Shown here piece after piece: positions 8,391-14,582 of a stretch of 14,582 bases of DNA. This DNA is from Verrucomicrobiota bacterium. Its GTDB lineage: Bacteria > Verrucomicrobiota > Verrucomicrobiia > Opitutales > Seribacteraceae. The position numbers and the translations under genes are program-made. Position 1 is the stretch's first letter, and each line of letters begins with the position of its first letter. The stretch spans positions 1-14,582 of the forward strand of contig JACNJI010000444.1 of NCBI GenBank assembly GCA_014382645.1, given 5' to 3'. Below the pieces are notes generated by a model. It ran no database searches, was not told where the DNA came from, and was given only the letters and a program-made list of their open reading frames with translations.

Positions 8391-8395
8391 AAGGA
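8391..8395 (+). promoter_or_regulatory. Shine-Dalgarno of the DUF4838 gene
   Basis: AAGGA lies five bases before ATG 8401. It is one of the few good ribosome binding sites in this window and fixes the start of the large gene that follows. Confidence 0.6.
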
Positions 8396-8400
8396 AAAAC

Positions 8401-10917
8401 ATGTTACTTGAAAAAAAAATCGAGAAGAGGAAAAGTTTACTTTACTACCTGATGTTCGTCGGGATCATGTTTCTCTTGCCAGAACATGTTGAAGCAAACG
8501 AATTTATTGTCAAAGACGGTAAAGCCGGAGCTGAAATTATCATTGCTGAAAATCCTACCCGCATGCAGAAACTTGCAGCAGAGGAATTGCAATTTTTTAT
8601 TCATAAGATTAGCGGAGCCAACTTGAAGATCAGCACCTCGGTAACCGACGAGAACCTGGTGAAAATCTATGTAGGAAAAAGCAGCTACACTGATGCGCTG
8701 AAGCATTCAACCGAGGGGCTTAAATATGATGCTTACCACATGATCTCCGGCAATGATTATCTTGTTTTATTGGGGAATGATGAGGATGCATCGATGAAAG
8801 GCCCTGGTGATAACATCTATAAAAGAGATTCTAAGAGCAGCGAAGAAGCGACCGAAAAGTGGGATAAACTCGTCGGTCATAGTCGCTGGGTACTCCCGGG
8901 GAGGAGTCGATACCAAAGCTATAGCAGAGAACTCGGCGTGAGGTATAATGATCAGCGTGGGTCACTGATGGCGGTTTATGATTTGTTAAGAAGTTTGGGG
9001 GCCAGATGGTATTTCCCAGGTGAATTTGGCGAAGTTTTACCTCAAACAAAGACTATTGCTCTCCCGAAGGTTAAAAAGACAATCCATCCTGATTTTCCCA
9101 TGCGTCAGATTACCGGATCTGCTTACAAATTTGGGAAAAGCAACAAGAGGCAAGCCCTCTGGATGATGAGACTTGGGTTGGGCGGGTTAGCTGTTAGCGG
9201 TGTGCATGGAATAAATAGTGTCATTCATCGTGATGAAACCCGCAATGACCACCCAGAGAGATTTCTTGTGACTAGAGGAAAGAGAGCCTCCGCTGGCCAT
9301 GGAAAACCCTGCCTTTCTTCGAAGGGACTCCTTAAAGATAATATTGAATTCGTGCGTACCTTATTTGATGTTTACGGCAAGAAATCTGCTTCGGTTATGC
9401 CAACAGATGGTTATGTAGTATGTGGCTGTGATCTATGCAAAGGAAAATTTAATCCTGAGCTAGGAGCAAGAGGAGTGCAATCCAACCATGTCTGGACTTA
9501 TGTCAATAATGTCGCCAAAGAAGTGTATAAAACCCATCCTGATCGTAAAATCGTTTGCGCTGCGTATGGCTCCTATGTGGTTTCGCCCAGCAATATTGAC
9601 CGAATGAGCCCCAATGTGTATGTCATGCTCAACAATGGGCGTGGAGGGTTTGTCGATCCAGAGCTTCGTGATTTATCCATAAGTCGACGAAATGAATGGT
9701 TGAAAAAGTTGACCAGTAAACAACCTTTCTCCACACATGGTAACTACACAATACTCGGAAATTCTCCTGTGCCAATGTACATACCGCATACGATAGCAAA
9801 AGATATACGTTCATTAAAAGGTATCTGTGTTGGCGAATACATCGAAGAGAACTGTCTCCGACCAGCTGAATTACGCGATGATCAGCCGGCCCCAGTTAAG
9901 TTAGCGATCAACCATCTCAATATTTATGTCACAGCTCGTTTATGGTGGGATGCAGATCAGGATATTGATGTTTTACTAAATGATTACTATAAGAAGTTCT
10001 ATGGTCCTGCAGAAAAGGGAATGAAGGCATTTTTTGAGTACTGTGAGGCAAATGTCAGGACTATGGCTAGGAGCAAAGAGCAAATACAAAAAGCCCTGGA
10101 TCTTTTTGGTCTTGCAGAAGAAAAAGTTGATAAGAGTTCCATTTATGGTCAGCGGGTTGGATTGATCTCAAAATCTCTCGATTCATCTAGAAATTTACTC
10201 AGGCAGCTCTCCGTTGATCGAAGTAATGTTTCTAGGTTCAAACCCTTTCGATTTGATAGTGATAAGGAAATCGTCATCGATGGTGATCTTGAAGAGCCTT
10301 ACTGGAAACGCACAAGGTTTGATCAATTGAAGAGTACGAATGTGAAAAACCATAAACCAAAAATTAAAACACTGCTTAAAAAAGGCATGTCTACATCATG
10401 CCTCTATTTGGCTTTGATTTGCGAGACTGAAGAGGGCAAGCAAACGGAAAAATTGAACAAAAAAAAGGATGACCCTAGTATATGGGAAGGTGAGTATGTT
10501 GATATTTTAATTGAGACCGATACGCATGCTTATTATCAGATCAGCATAAGCCCCAATGGAGAACTGGTTGACCTAAAAGTAAATGGCGAAAAGCAGGACT
10601 TCAGATGGAATTCTCTGGCAGAATACGCTATTAAAAAGAGTAAAAATCAATGGGTTTTAGAGATCAAGATACCATTTTTAACCAATAACGGTGATCCAAA
10701 CCATAAACTTGATGGGCGTTATCCGAAAGGTGATCAAGCTCCATGGTATATCAATGTAGGTCGGAAAAGAATCAAAGAGGGTAAACCCCTGCTTTGTTCA
10801 GTCGCTCATACCGGAGTAGACTCATTTCATGTCATCGAAAAGTTTGCCCGTTGTTTTACGGGTAAATCCAGTGCTGAAAGAGCAGCCAAAGCAACTGCAA
10901 AACCTATTCCGGAATAG
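8401..10917 (+). CDS. Secreted DUF4838 protein with GH67-like N-terminal domain and CBM9-like C-terminal domain
   Basis: The 838-residue product begins with a basic stretch and a hydrophobic segment (about 12-28) ending at VEANEF, read as a signal peptide. Residues 35-225 resemble the alpha-glucuronidase-type N-terminal domain common in glycoside hydrolases (RMQKLAAEELQFFIHKISG near 54-72, LLRSLGARWYFPGE at 195-208). The DUF4838 core spans about 229-550 and contains the clustered cysteines VVCGCDLCKGKF (339-350). Residues 612-820 look like a CBM9-like carbohydrate-binding domain (IVIDGDLEEPYW at 625-636, WEGEYVDILIETD at 695-707, APWYINVGR at 780-788). DUF4838 proteins are presumed to act on glycans, but I know of no defined activity. 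A good Shine-Dalgarno supports the start. Base composition and codon use are clearly AT-richer than in the operon at 3277-8139, suggesting a different history. Confidence 0.85.
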   Translation: MLLEKKIEKRKSLLYYLMFVGIMFLLPEHVEANEFIVKDGKAGAEIIIAENPTRMQKLAAEELQFFIHKISGANLKISTSVTDENLVKIYVGKSSYTDALKHSTEGLKYDAYHMISGNDYLVLLGNDEDASMKGPGDNIYKRDSKSSEEATEKWDKLVGHSRWVLPGRSRYQSYSRELGVRYNDQRGSLMAVYDLLRSLGARWYFPGEFGEVLPQTKTIALPKVKKTIHPDFPMRQITGSAYKFGKSNKRQALWMMRLGLGGLAVSGVHGINSVIHRDETRNDHPERFLVTRGKRASAGHGKPCLSSKGLLKDNIEFVRTLFDVYGKKSASVMPTDGYVVCGCDLCKGKFNPELGARGVQSNHVWTYVNNVAKEVYKTHPDRKIVCAAYGSYVVSPSNIDRMSPNVYVMLNNGRGGFVDPELRDLSISRRNEWLKKLTSKQPFSTHGNYTILGNSPVPMYIPHTIAKDIRSLKGICVGEYIEENCLRPAELRDDQPAPVKLAINHLNIYVTARLWWDADQDIDVLLNDYYKKFYGPAEKGMKAFFEYCEANVRTMARSKEQIQKALDLFGLAEEKVDKSSIYGQRVGLISKSLDSSRNLLRQLSVDRSNVSRFKPFRFDSDKEIVIDGDLEEPYWKRTRFDQLKSTNVKNHKPKIKTLLKKGMSTSCLYLALICETEEGKQTEKLNKKKDDPSIWEGEYVDILIETDTHAYYQISISPNGELVDLKVNGEKQDFRWNSLAEYAIKKSKNQWVLEIKIPFLTNNGDPNHKLDGRYPKGDQAPWYINVGRKRIKEGKPLLCSVAHTGVDSFHVIEKFARCFTGKSSAERAAKATAKPIPE

Positions 10918-11062
10918 GAAAAGATAACTGACACGAGTGGCCAGTCCCTTTTGAATCCAACGGGAGTTTCACCCAAAGGTCGGGAGTTCGGTGCCGTCTA
11001 GGGAACGGAGAAATCCCGTTTCATATCGGGGACATATCGGGGACAGGTTCATAAATTGATAA
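10918..11062. other. Spacer between the DUF4838 gene and PQQ relic, no gene seen
   Basis: No family match is apparent in any frame. The stretch contains the 11-base tandem duplication listed separately and an AT-rich run at about 11050-11070. Together with the two relic entries that follow, it makes up the 637-base gap before the DUF1080 gene. Confidence 0.4.
11022..11043 (+). repeat. 11-base tandem duplication
   Basis: CATATCGGGGA occurs twice back to back (11022-11032 and 11033-11043) and is followed by CAGG. It sits immediately before the PQQ relic. It may be a slippage product or the edge of an old mobile or rearranged segment; with only two units no function can be claimed. Confidence 0.75.
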
Positions 11063-11368
11063 ATTATTATCGGAGACAAACTGATCATCATGGCTGGCGG
11101 CAAGGGCACTTCGGTGGTGGCTCTCGACAAGCGAACCGGAAAAGAGACATGGAGGGCACGCACCTATGTCGTCATCGTCAAAGGGCACGAGGTTATCAAT
11201 TCATTTCCGGGCATAAAGGTTCCTCTTTTTGGAAGAATCCTCAAACCCAAGCCGAGCTTCAACTACTTCATCCTGCACAACGGAAAGACCCATTGCGCAT
11301 GGCTGGGGGATTCGGCGGAAGCGAATCACCTCCGGAAGCTGGGGAAAAAGAAGGTCCGTGCACCGTAA
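11063..11368 (+). pseudogene. Fragment of a PQQ-type beta-propeller protein fused to unrecognised sequence
   Basis: The frame opens after a TAA at 11060-11062, not at a start codon, and its first residues already read as protein: IIIGDKLIIMAGGKGTSVVA, then LDKRTGKETW. This is a typical blade of PQQ-like (BamB/quinoprotein-type) propellers, where the xVxALDxxTGKxxW element recurs; it covers roughly 11072-11150. After WRA the sequence stops resembling a propeller and continues with FNYFILHNGKTHCAWLGDSA and a basic end to TAA 11366-11368, which I cannot place. An ATG at 11090 exists but lies inside the blade motif. A single blade cannot fold alone, so this is most likely a deletion remnant, with the second half possibly from another gene. 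Confidence 0.6.
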
Positions 11369-11426
11369 GAACAGGAGCGTCACCTCACAAGTAATTCAGA
11401 AGCGGTCAATCCTTTCCTTGCTCTGA

Positions 11427-11540
11427 ACCCGGAGCGCGCGATCATTGCCCAATAGCGCCAAACGCATCCTTCTTTACCGGGATGGAATGGCCAATTGGGA
11501 AGGAGAAGACATTGCCCCTAATGAGGCGATCCCGGATTGA
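11427..11540 (+). other. Short open stretch with protein-like character, unidentified
   Basis: Between stop codons at 11424-11426 and 11538-11540 one frame reads LPNSAKRILLYRDGMANWEG, then EDIAPNEAIPD. It lacks a convincing start codon and Shine-Dalgarno. The pattern of hydrophobic and charged residues looks like the tail of a genuine protein, but I do not recognise the family. It may be another relic in the debris between the DUF4838 and DUF1080 genes; the rest of 11369-11554 shows nothing. Confidence 0.25.
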
Positions 11541-11554
11541 TAGCCGTAGTCTTC

Positions 11555-12190
11555 CTAGAGAGACTTTGCCTTGATATTCTTTACCAGAACGATGCTTCCG
11601 GGATCATGGGCCTGGATGCCGAAGGTGCCTTGTGAGAGCTTTCTCTTTCCTTTGACGTCTGAAGGTTCTTCGTAGACCACCACGGTCTTGCCGTCCACTT
11701 TGGTTTCGACGCGGTTGCCCTTTACGATGATTTCATAGTGGAACCATTCGTTGTCCTTGGCCGGGGCCTTTAAATTCTTCTTTACGATGTACACGCTGCC
11801 CGTCTTCACCGGATCCCTTTGGGTCTGATTGATCTGCGCTTCGTGCCCGACCGGCCAGCCCTTGTCCTGATACTTGGTGTGGAAAAAGATTCCGCCGTTT
11901 GAACCCGGCTTGGTCATCACGTCGGCCTTGAAATGAAAATCCTTCACGTCCTTGCCCTTGCCGGAATAGTAGACCATCGATGGCTTGCCGTGGCACTTGA
12001 TCGATCCGTCCTCCACGGAAATACTGTCGGGGTTCCATTTGTCGACTTTCCAGTCGGTCAGGTCCTTCCCGTTGAACAACAGTTTCCATCCATCCGCTTT
12101 TTCGGATTTGGAGAGGGCGTTATCACCAGCCGTTACCACGGTGGCAAAGGAGAAAAGGGCGAGAAGAACAATAGGAAATAATTTTTTCAT
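11555..12190 (-). CDS. Secreted DUF1080 (3-keto-disaccharide hydrolase family) protein
   Basis: This 211-residue protein has a clear signal peptide (MKKLFPIVLLALFSFATVVTA), so it is exported. The rest is one DUF1080 domain, a concanavalin-like beta-sandwich: GWKLLFNGKDLTDWK at 34-48, SVEDGSIKC at 58-66, GSNGGIFFHTKY at 96-107, GHEAQINQT at 115-123 and GTFGIQAHDPGSIVLVKNI at 188-206. Pfam names the family for 3-keto-disaccharide hydrolysis; many PVC members are uncharacterised and may only bind glycans. The domain is complete and of normal length, so the gene looks intact. The ATG at 12190 opens the signal peptide and has no strong Shine-Dalgarno. It is transcribed away from the DUF1552/sulfatase relic, about 200 bases from that relic's ATG. 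Confidence 0.9.
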   Translation of the reverse strand: MKKLFPIVLLALFSFATVVTAGDNALSKSEKADGWKLLFNGKDLTDWKVDKWNPDSISVEDGSIKCHGKPSMVYYSGKGKDVKDFHFKADVMTKPGSNGGIFFHTKYQDKGWPVGHEAQINQTQRDPVKTGSVYIVKKNLKAPAKDNEWFHYEIIVKGNRVETKVDGKTVVVYEEPSDVKGKRKLSQGTFGIQAHDPGSIVLVKNIKAKSL

Positions 12191-12387
12191 CCCAAACTGT
12201 TATTCGAACGACGAAGGAAAATCAATCGCACTGTTGTTGTTTTTCCCATTTTGAAAAACGGAAGCATGATTGGAACGATCGGTGAAACTGCATGTCACGT
12301 GACTTTCATCTCGTTATTTTGAAACTTTTAGTAAGAAATTCGGTGCTTAAGACATTTGATCTTTGTATTCTATTATCTATAGTAACC

Positions 12388-12640
12388 ATGCGTATGCAGT
12401 TGAATTTCAATCGTCGTAGATTTCTCCGCGGCGCCGGGGTTCTCATTGCCCTGCCCGCGCTTGAATCAATCGGGTTTCGCCGTTTCGCGTCCGCCGCCAC
12501 CCAGGCTTCCGTTGCCATTCCCAAACGAGCGGATTCTCCTCTTGGACAAGGAAGTCAAACATGGGCGCAGCTCGCCCGGTAAAGCGGTACCCAATGACCG
12601 TGAGGTCACTTTCCTGCCCGGAGGCGTGGCAATGCCTTGA
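12388..12640 (+). pseudogene. Chimeric relic: DUF1552 N-terminus joined to a sulfatase-like C-terminus
   Basis: From ATG 12388 the frame reads MRMQLNFNRRRFLRGAGVLI, then ALPALESIGFRRFAS. This is the standard Tat leader of DUF1552 proteins, with a full NRRRFLRG motif. Family resemblance ends near the IPKR around 12520-12528, and the frame closes at TAA 12580-12582 after 64 residues. From about 12527 a different frame reads KEVKHGRSSPGKAVPNDREV and ends at TGA 12638-12640. The GRS(S/T)PG...ND pattern is what I expect at the C-terminus of arylsulfatases. A deletion that fused the first 5' part of a DUF1552 gene to the last 3' part of a sulfatase gene explains both halves. The DUF1552 half is secure; the sulfatase half is likely. 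It differs from the DUF1552 leader at 6908, so it is a second gene. Confidence 0.65.
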
Positions 12641-12651
12641 GTGAATTGAGG

Positions 12652-13944
12652 CTATACATATTCGTTGGATAGTTCTTTCTCAGAGCTTAAAGTTTTCCAA
12701 TGCTCGTCTTTTTTTATTTGGGGGTATAACCGTCTTACGATAACGAGTGAAATCACAATTAATGGGATGGCAAAGGTGAAACTCATTGCATACCCACCAT
12801 AGGCTGCAATTAAGTAGCTCGCACTGGCTCCAAGCATCATAGCGAAAACGCCGATGCAATCCATACAGGTATAATCTGTTCCTCCATGCCTTTTTCTGCT
12901 CCAATCCATCATCAAGGAAAAAAGGGCGACGGTTGTCATACCGGAAATCAGATGGTCAACGATTACTACCGGTAGAAGGATCGACATGTTCGTCCCTTCG
13001 GAACCAATACTCAGAATCAGGTAACCGCAAGCGGAGAGAACCTGCAGTGCTCCGAATACAAGCAAGGAACGAAGCCGTCCAAGTCGATTCACAAAAAGAC
13101 CGGCCGTCAATGCCCCTCCCAATGCGGCAACTGGAGCAATGATCCCAAGAGTCAAACCAATTTCCTCAAAGTCCATTCCCCAGTCCTTGAACATAGTCGG
13201 GAGCAATGATCGAATGAAGCCTTCCAGCATCCGAAAGGCTGCAACCAAAGCAAGAACCTTGATTACTTTTGGTTGCCCTAAAAAATCTCGTAGACCGTTG
13301 AAGGTCTTGGCGGAGCCGTTATTTGAAAAAGACTGATTGTCCAAGATCGAACCTCTTGAAATTAGAATTGGAATAGTAGCCAGTAAGGTTATCACGGCCA
13401 TGGCCACCAACAAGGTGCTCCAACCGAGGGCATTCATAAGCATGAGAATTAATCCTCCGCCTGCGACATAGCCGATCCAAAAGGTTCCGACTTGAATGGC
13501 ATTCCCCCAGCCTCGTTCGCTGTAGCCTAGAATTTGAACGGCGTGCCCATCAGTAGAGACATCCTGAATCGAGCTGAATATATTGATCATGGCAACTCCA
13601 AGGACAAAGGTGGAGATAGATGCCCCGAACTGCCAATTGGCCAAGGCCACCATGGCCCCAGCGGTTAAAACCTGTAGTGGGATGATCCATGACCTATATT
13701 TCCCTTGTTTTTGTGAGTGAAAACGCTCGACGAAAATTGACCAAATGAATTTCAGCACCCAAGGTGCATACAGGGCTGGGTAGAAAAGAGCTATTTGCTC
13801 AAGAGAAGCTCCACTATCTCTAAACACTACGGGGACCGTGTGCCGAAAGAAGCCGTTGGGAATACCTTGCGAGAAATACAAAGCCCCTATCAGAACAAGC
13901 TTTGAGGGGAAATTGAGATGCATCTGTTTATATGTGAATTTCAC
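12652..13944 (-). CDS. AmpG/RhtX-like major facilitator superfamily permease
   Basis: A 430-residue inner-membrane protein with hydrophobic segments through most of its length, consistent with about 12 transmembrane helices. The first helix, LYFSQGIPNGFFRHTVPVVF (22-41), and SSIQDVSTDGHAV (124-136) are hallmarks of the AmpG/PAT and RhtX/FptX branch of MFS carriers, which import muropeptides, acetyl-CoA or siderophores depending on the member. A central cytoplasmic loop lies near 196-225, and DYTCMDCIG (357-365) sits before helix 11. The substrate is uncertain; in this setting a saccharide or peptidoglycan fragment would fit. The start is unsure: 13944 is a GTG, while ATG 13923 (residue 8) is in frame and also precedes helix 1, and neither has a clear Shine-Dalgarno. 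The gene is AT-richer than the cytochrome operon, like the DUF4838 gene. Its stop lies 12 bases from the end of the chimeric relic. Confidence 0.85.
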   Translation of the reverse strand: MKFTYKQMHLNFPSKLVLIGALYFSQGIPNGFFRHTVPVVFRDSGASLEQIALFYPALYAPWVLKFIWSIFVERFHSQKQGKYRSWIIPLQVLTAGAMVALANWQFGASISTFVLGVAMINIFSSIQDVSTDGHAVQILGYSERGWGNAIQVGTFWIGYVAGGGLILMLMNALGWSTLLVAMAVITLLATIPILISRGSILDNQSFSNNGSAKTFNGLRDFLGQPKVIKVLALVAAFRMLEGFIRSLLPTMFKDWGMDFEEIGLTLGIIAPVAALGGALTAGLFVNRLGRLRSLLVFGALQVLSACGYLILSIGSEGTNMSILLPVVIVDHLISGMTTVALFSLMMDWSRKRHGGTDYTCMDCIGVFAMMLGASASYLIAAYGGYAMSFTFAIPLIVISLVIVRRLYPQIKKDEHWKTLSSEKELSNEYV

Positions 13945-14300
13945 TAAGTTCTAATTTTTGAAAGTAAAGGAATTACAAGTCGTCACTCTGCTTCATTATC
14001 ATATTCAAGTTTAATGATTTTCCTTTTCTTGGAAAATAAATTTCAGACTTTTTGAAATTACGGAAAGTTGATAATGAGTTTGAAAATTGTGATTTCCCTC
14101 TTAGCTTAACCCTTCCTGGATTATTAATGTTAGTGAGGTAATCCCTGCGCTCTTAATTTCTTCCATGTTTTTTTTACAATTCTTATATTGGAAGCGGTCA
14201 AGGAAGTCATCTTTCTTATGTATTTCAAACACTTGTTTTGGTTTCCGGATGGCCGTGGAGGCAAAGTATGCCAGCTATAATCTTCAAAACCTATTTTTTT
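13945..14300. other. AT-rich divergent intergenic region
   Basis: About 355 AT-rich bases separate the leftward permease from the rightward short ORF. Promoters for both should lie here, but I cannot pick a convincing pair. Several T-runs are present and no clear inverted repeat. No protein or RNA gene is recognisable. Confidence 0.4.
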
Positions 14301-14570
14301 ATGAAAAAAATCTACCCACTCTCCCTAACTAGTCTGAGTTTGCTTTGTTCTCATTTAACCTGGAGTTCGGAGTCTTGGACTATTGAATCGACCGTGGAAT
14401 GGGCGGACGGTGTCGAGTCTAGCGAAGGCGTCACGATTCAAAAGGGGGTTGTTTCCCCCACCGAAAAGGCTGGTTCTCTGCGAACTAAGATGAAGACCTT
14501 CCAGGAAAAGCGCTCGGCGAAGTCTCTCCCATCAGCAAACCCAAACGTTCCACCACCGTTGTGCCAATAA
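14301..14570 (+). CDS. N-terminus of an exported protein, short or interrupted
   Basis: From ATG 14301 the product is 89 residues with a signal peptide (MKKIYPLSLTSLSLLCSHLTWS). An ATG at 14238 is in frame, but its extra 21 residues precede the signal peptide, so I prefer 14301. The mature part reads TVEWADGVESSEGVTIQKGV, then SPTEKAGSLRTKMKTFQEKR, which recalls the opening of large secreted PVC proteins; that is memory only. The frame ends at TAA 14568-14570, 12 bases before the window edge. Near 14520 another frame becomes open (VSPISKPKRSTTVVPIRRRV) and runs off the window, so a frameshift in a longer gene is possible. It could also be an intact small secreted protein. Confidence 0.45.
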   Translation: MKKIYPLSLTSLSLLCSHLTWSSESWTIESTVEWADGVESSEGVTIQKGVVSPTEKAGSLRTKMKTFQEKRSAKSLPSANPNVPPPLCQ

Positions 14571-14582
14571 GACGCAGAGTTC

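Noticed and set aside
14238..14300. Upstream start for the last short ORF
   Set aside because: The added 21 residues would sit before a standard signal peptide beginning at MKK. ATG 14301 is the natural start.
1..14582. tRNA, rRNA, CRISPR array, intact IS element, prophage or toxin-antitoxin pair
   Set aside because: None found on reading: no regularly spaced repeats, no transposase or integrase motifs, and no small paired genes.

Overview
The window looks like chromosomal DNA from a member of the PVC superphylum (Verrucomicrobiota or Planctomycetota). The main evidence is a multi-domain Planctomycete-type cytochrome c protein (DUF1587/1595/1592/1588/1585) followed by a DUF1552 gene with a 4-base overlap, a pair typical of these phyla. 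It is supported by DUF4838, DUF1080 and secreted esterase-like genes and weak or absent Shine-Dalgarno sequences. I see no rRNA, tRNA, CRISPR array, intact transposase or phage gene.

Layout: (1) 3-596, C-terminal end of a secreted-looking protein cut by the window edge. (2) 597-1203, non-coding or unrecognisable. (3) 1204-3099 (-), a secreted alpha/beta hydrolase with a C-terminal beta-rich extension. (4) 3277-8139 (+), a compact operon: secreted alpha/beta hydrolase, 941-aa two-heme-motif cytochrome protein, and a DUF1552 gene with a clear frameshift near its 3' end. (5) 8232-8321, a Tat leader that stops at once. (6) 8401-10917 (+), a large secreted DUF4838 protein with a CBM9-like C-terminus, visibly AT-richer than the operon before it. 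(7) 10918-11554, debris including a PQQ-propeller blade fragment and a short tandem repeat. (8) 11555-12190 (-), a secreted DUF1080 protein. (9) 12388-12640 (+), a chimeric relic: the Tat leader of a second DUF1552 gene joined to what looks like a sulfatase C-terminus in another frame. (10) 12652-13944 (-), an AmpG/RhtX-like MFS permease. (11) 14301-14570 (+), a short secreted ORF that may be the N-terminus of a broken gene.

Functionally the intact genes fit a saccharide-scavenging locus: exported hydrolases and carbohydrate-binding modules outside the cytoplasm, a c-type cytochrome/DUF1552 pair of unknown reaction, and one permease. This is inference from family content; no substrate can be read from the sequence.

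The most striking property is decay. At least four gene relics or lesions (frameshifted DUF1552, orphan Tat leader, PQQ fragment, DUF1552/sulfatase chimera) lie within about 5 kb, mixed with intact genes of differing base composition. I found no convincing new system; the best leads are this erosion pattern and the discoidin-like domain inside the cytochrome protein.
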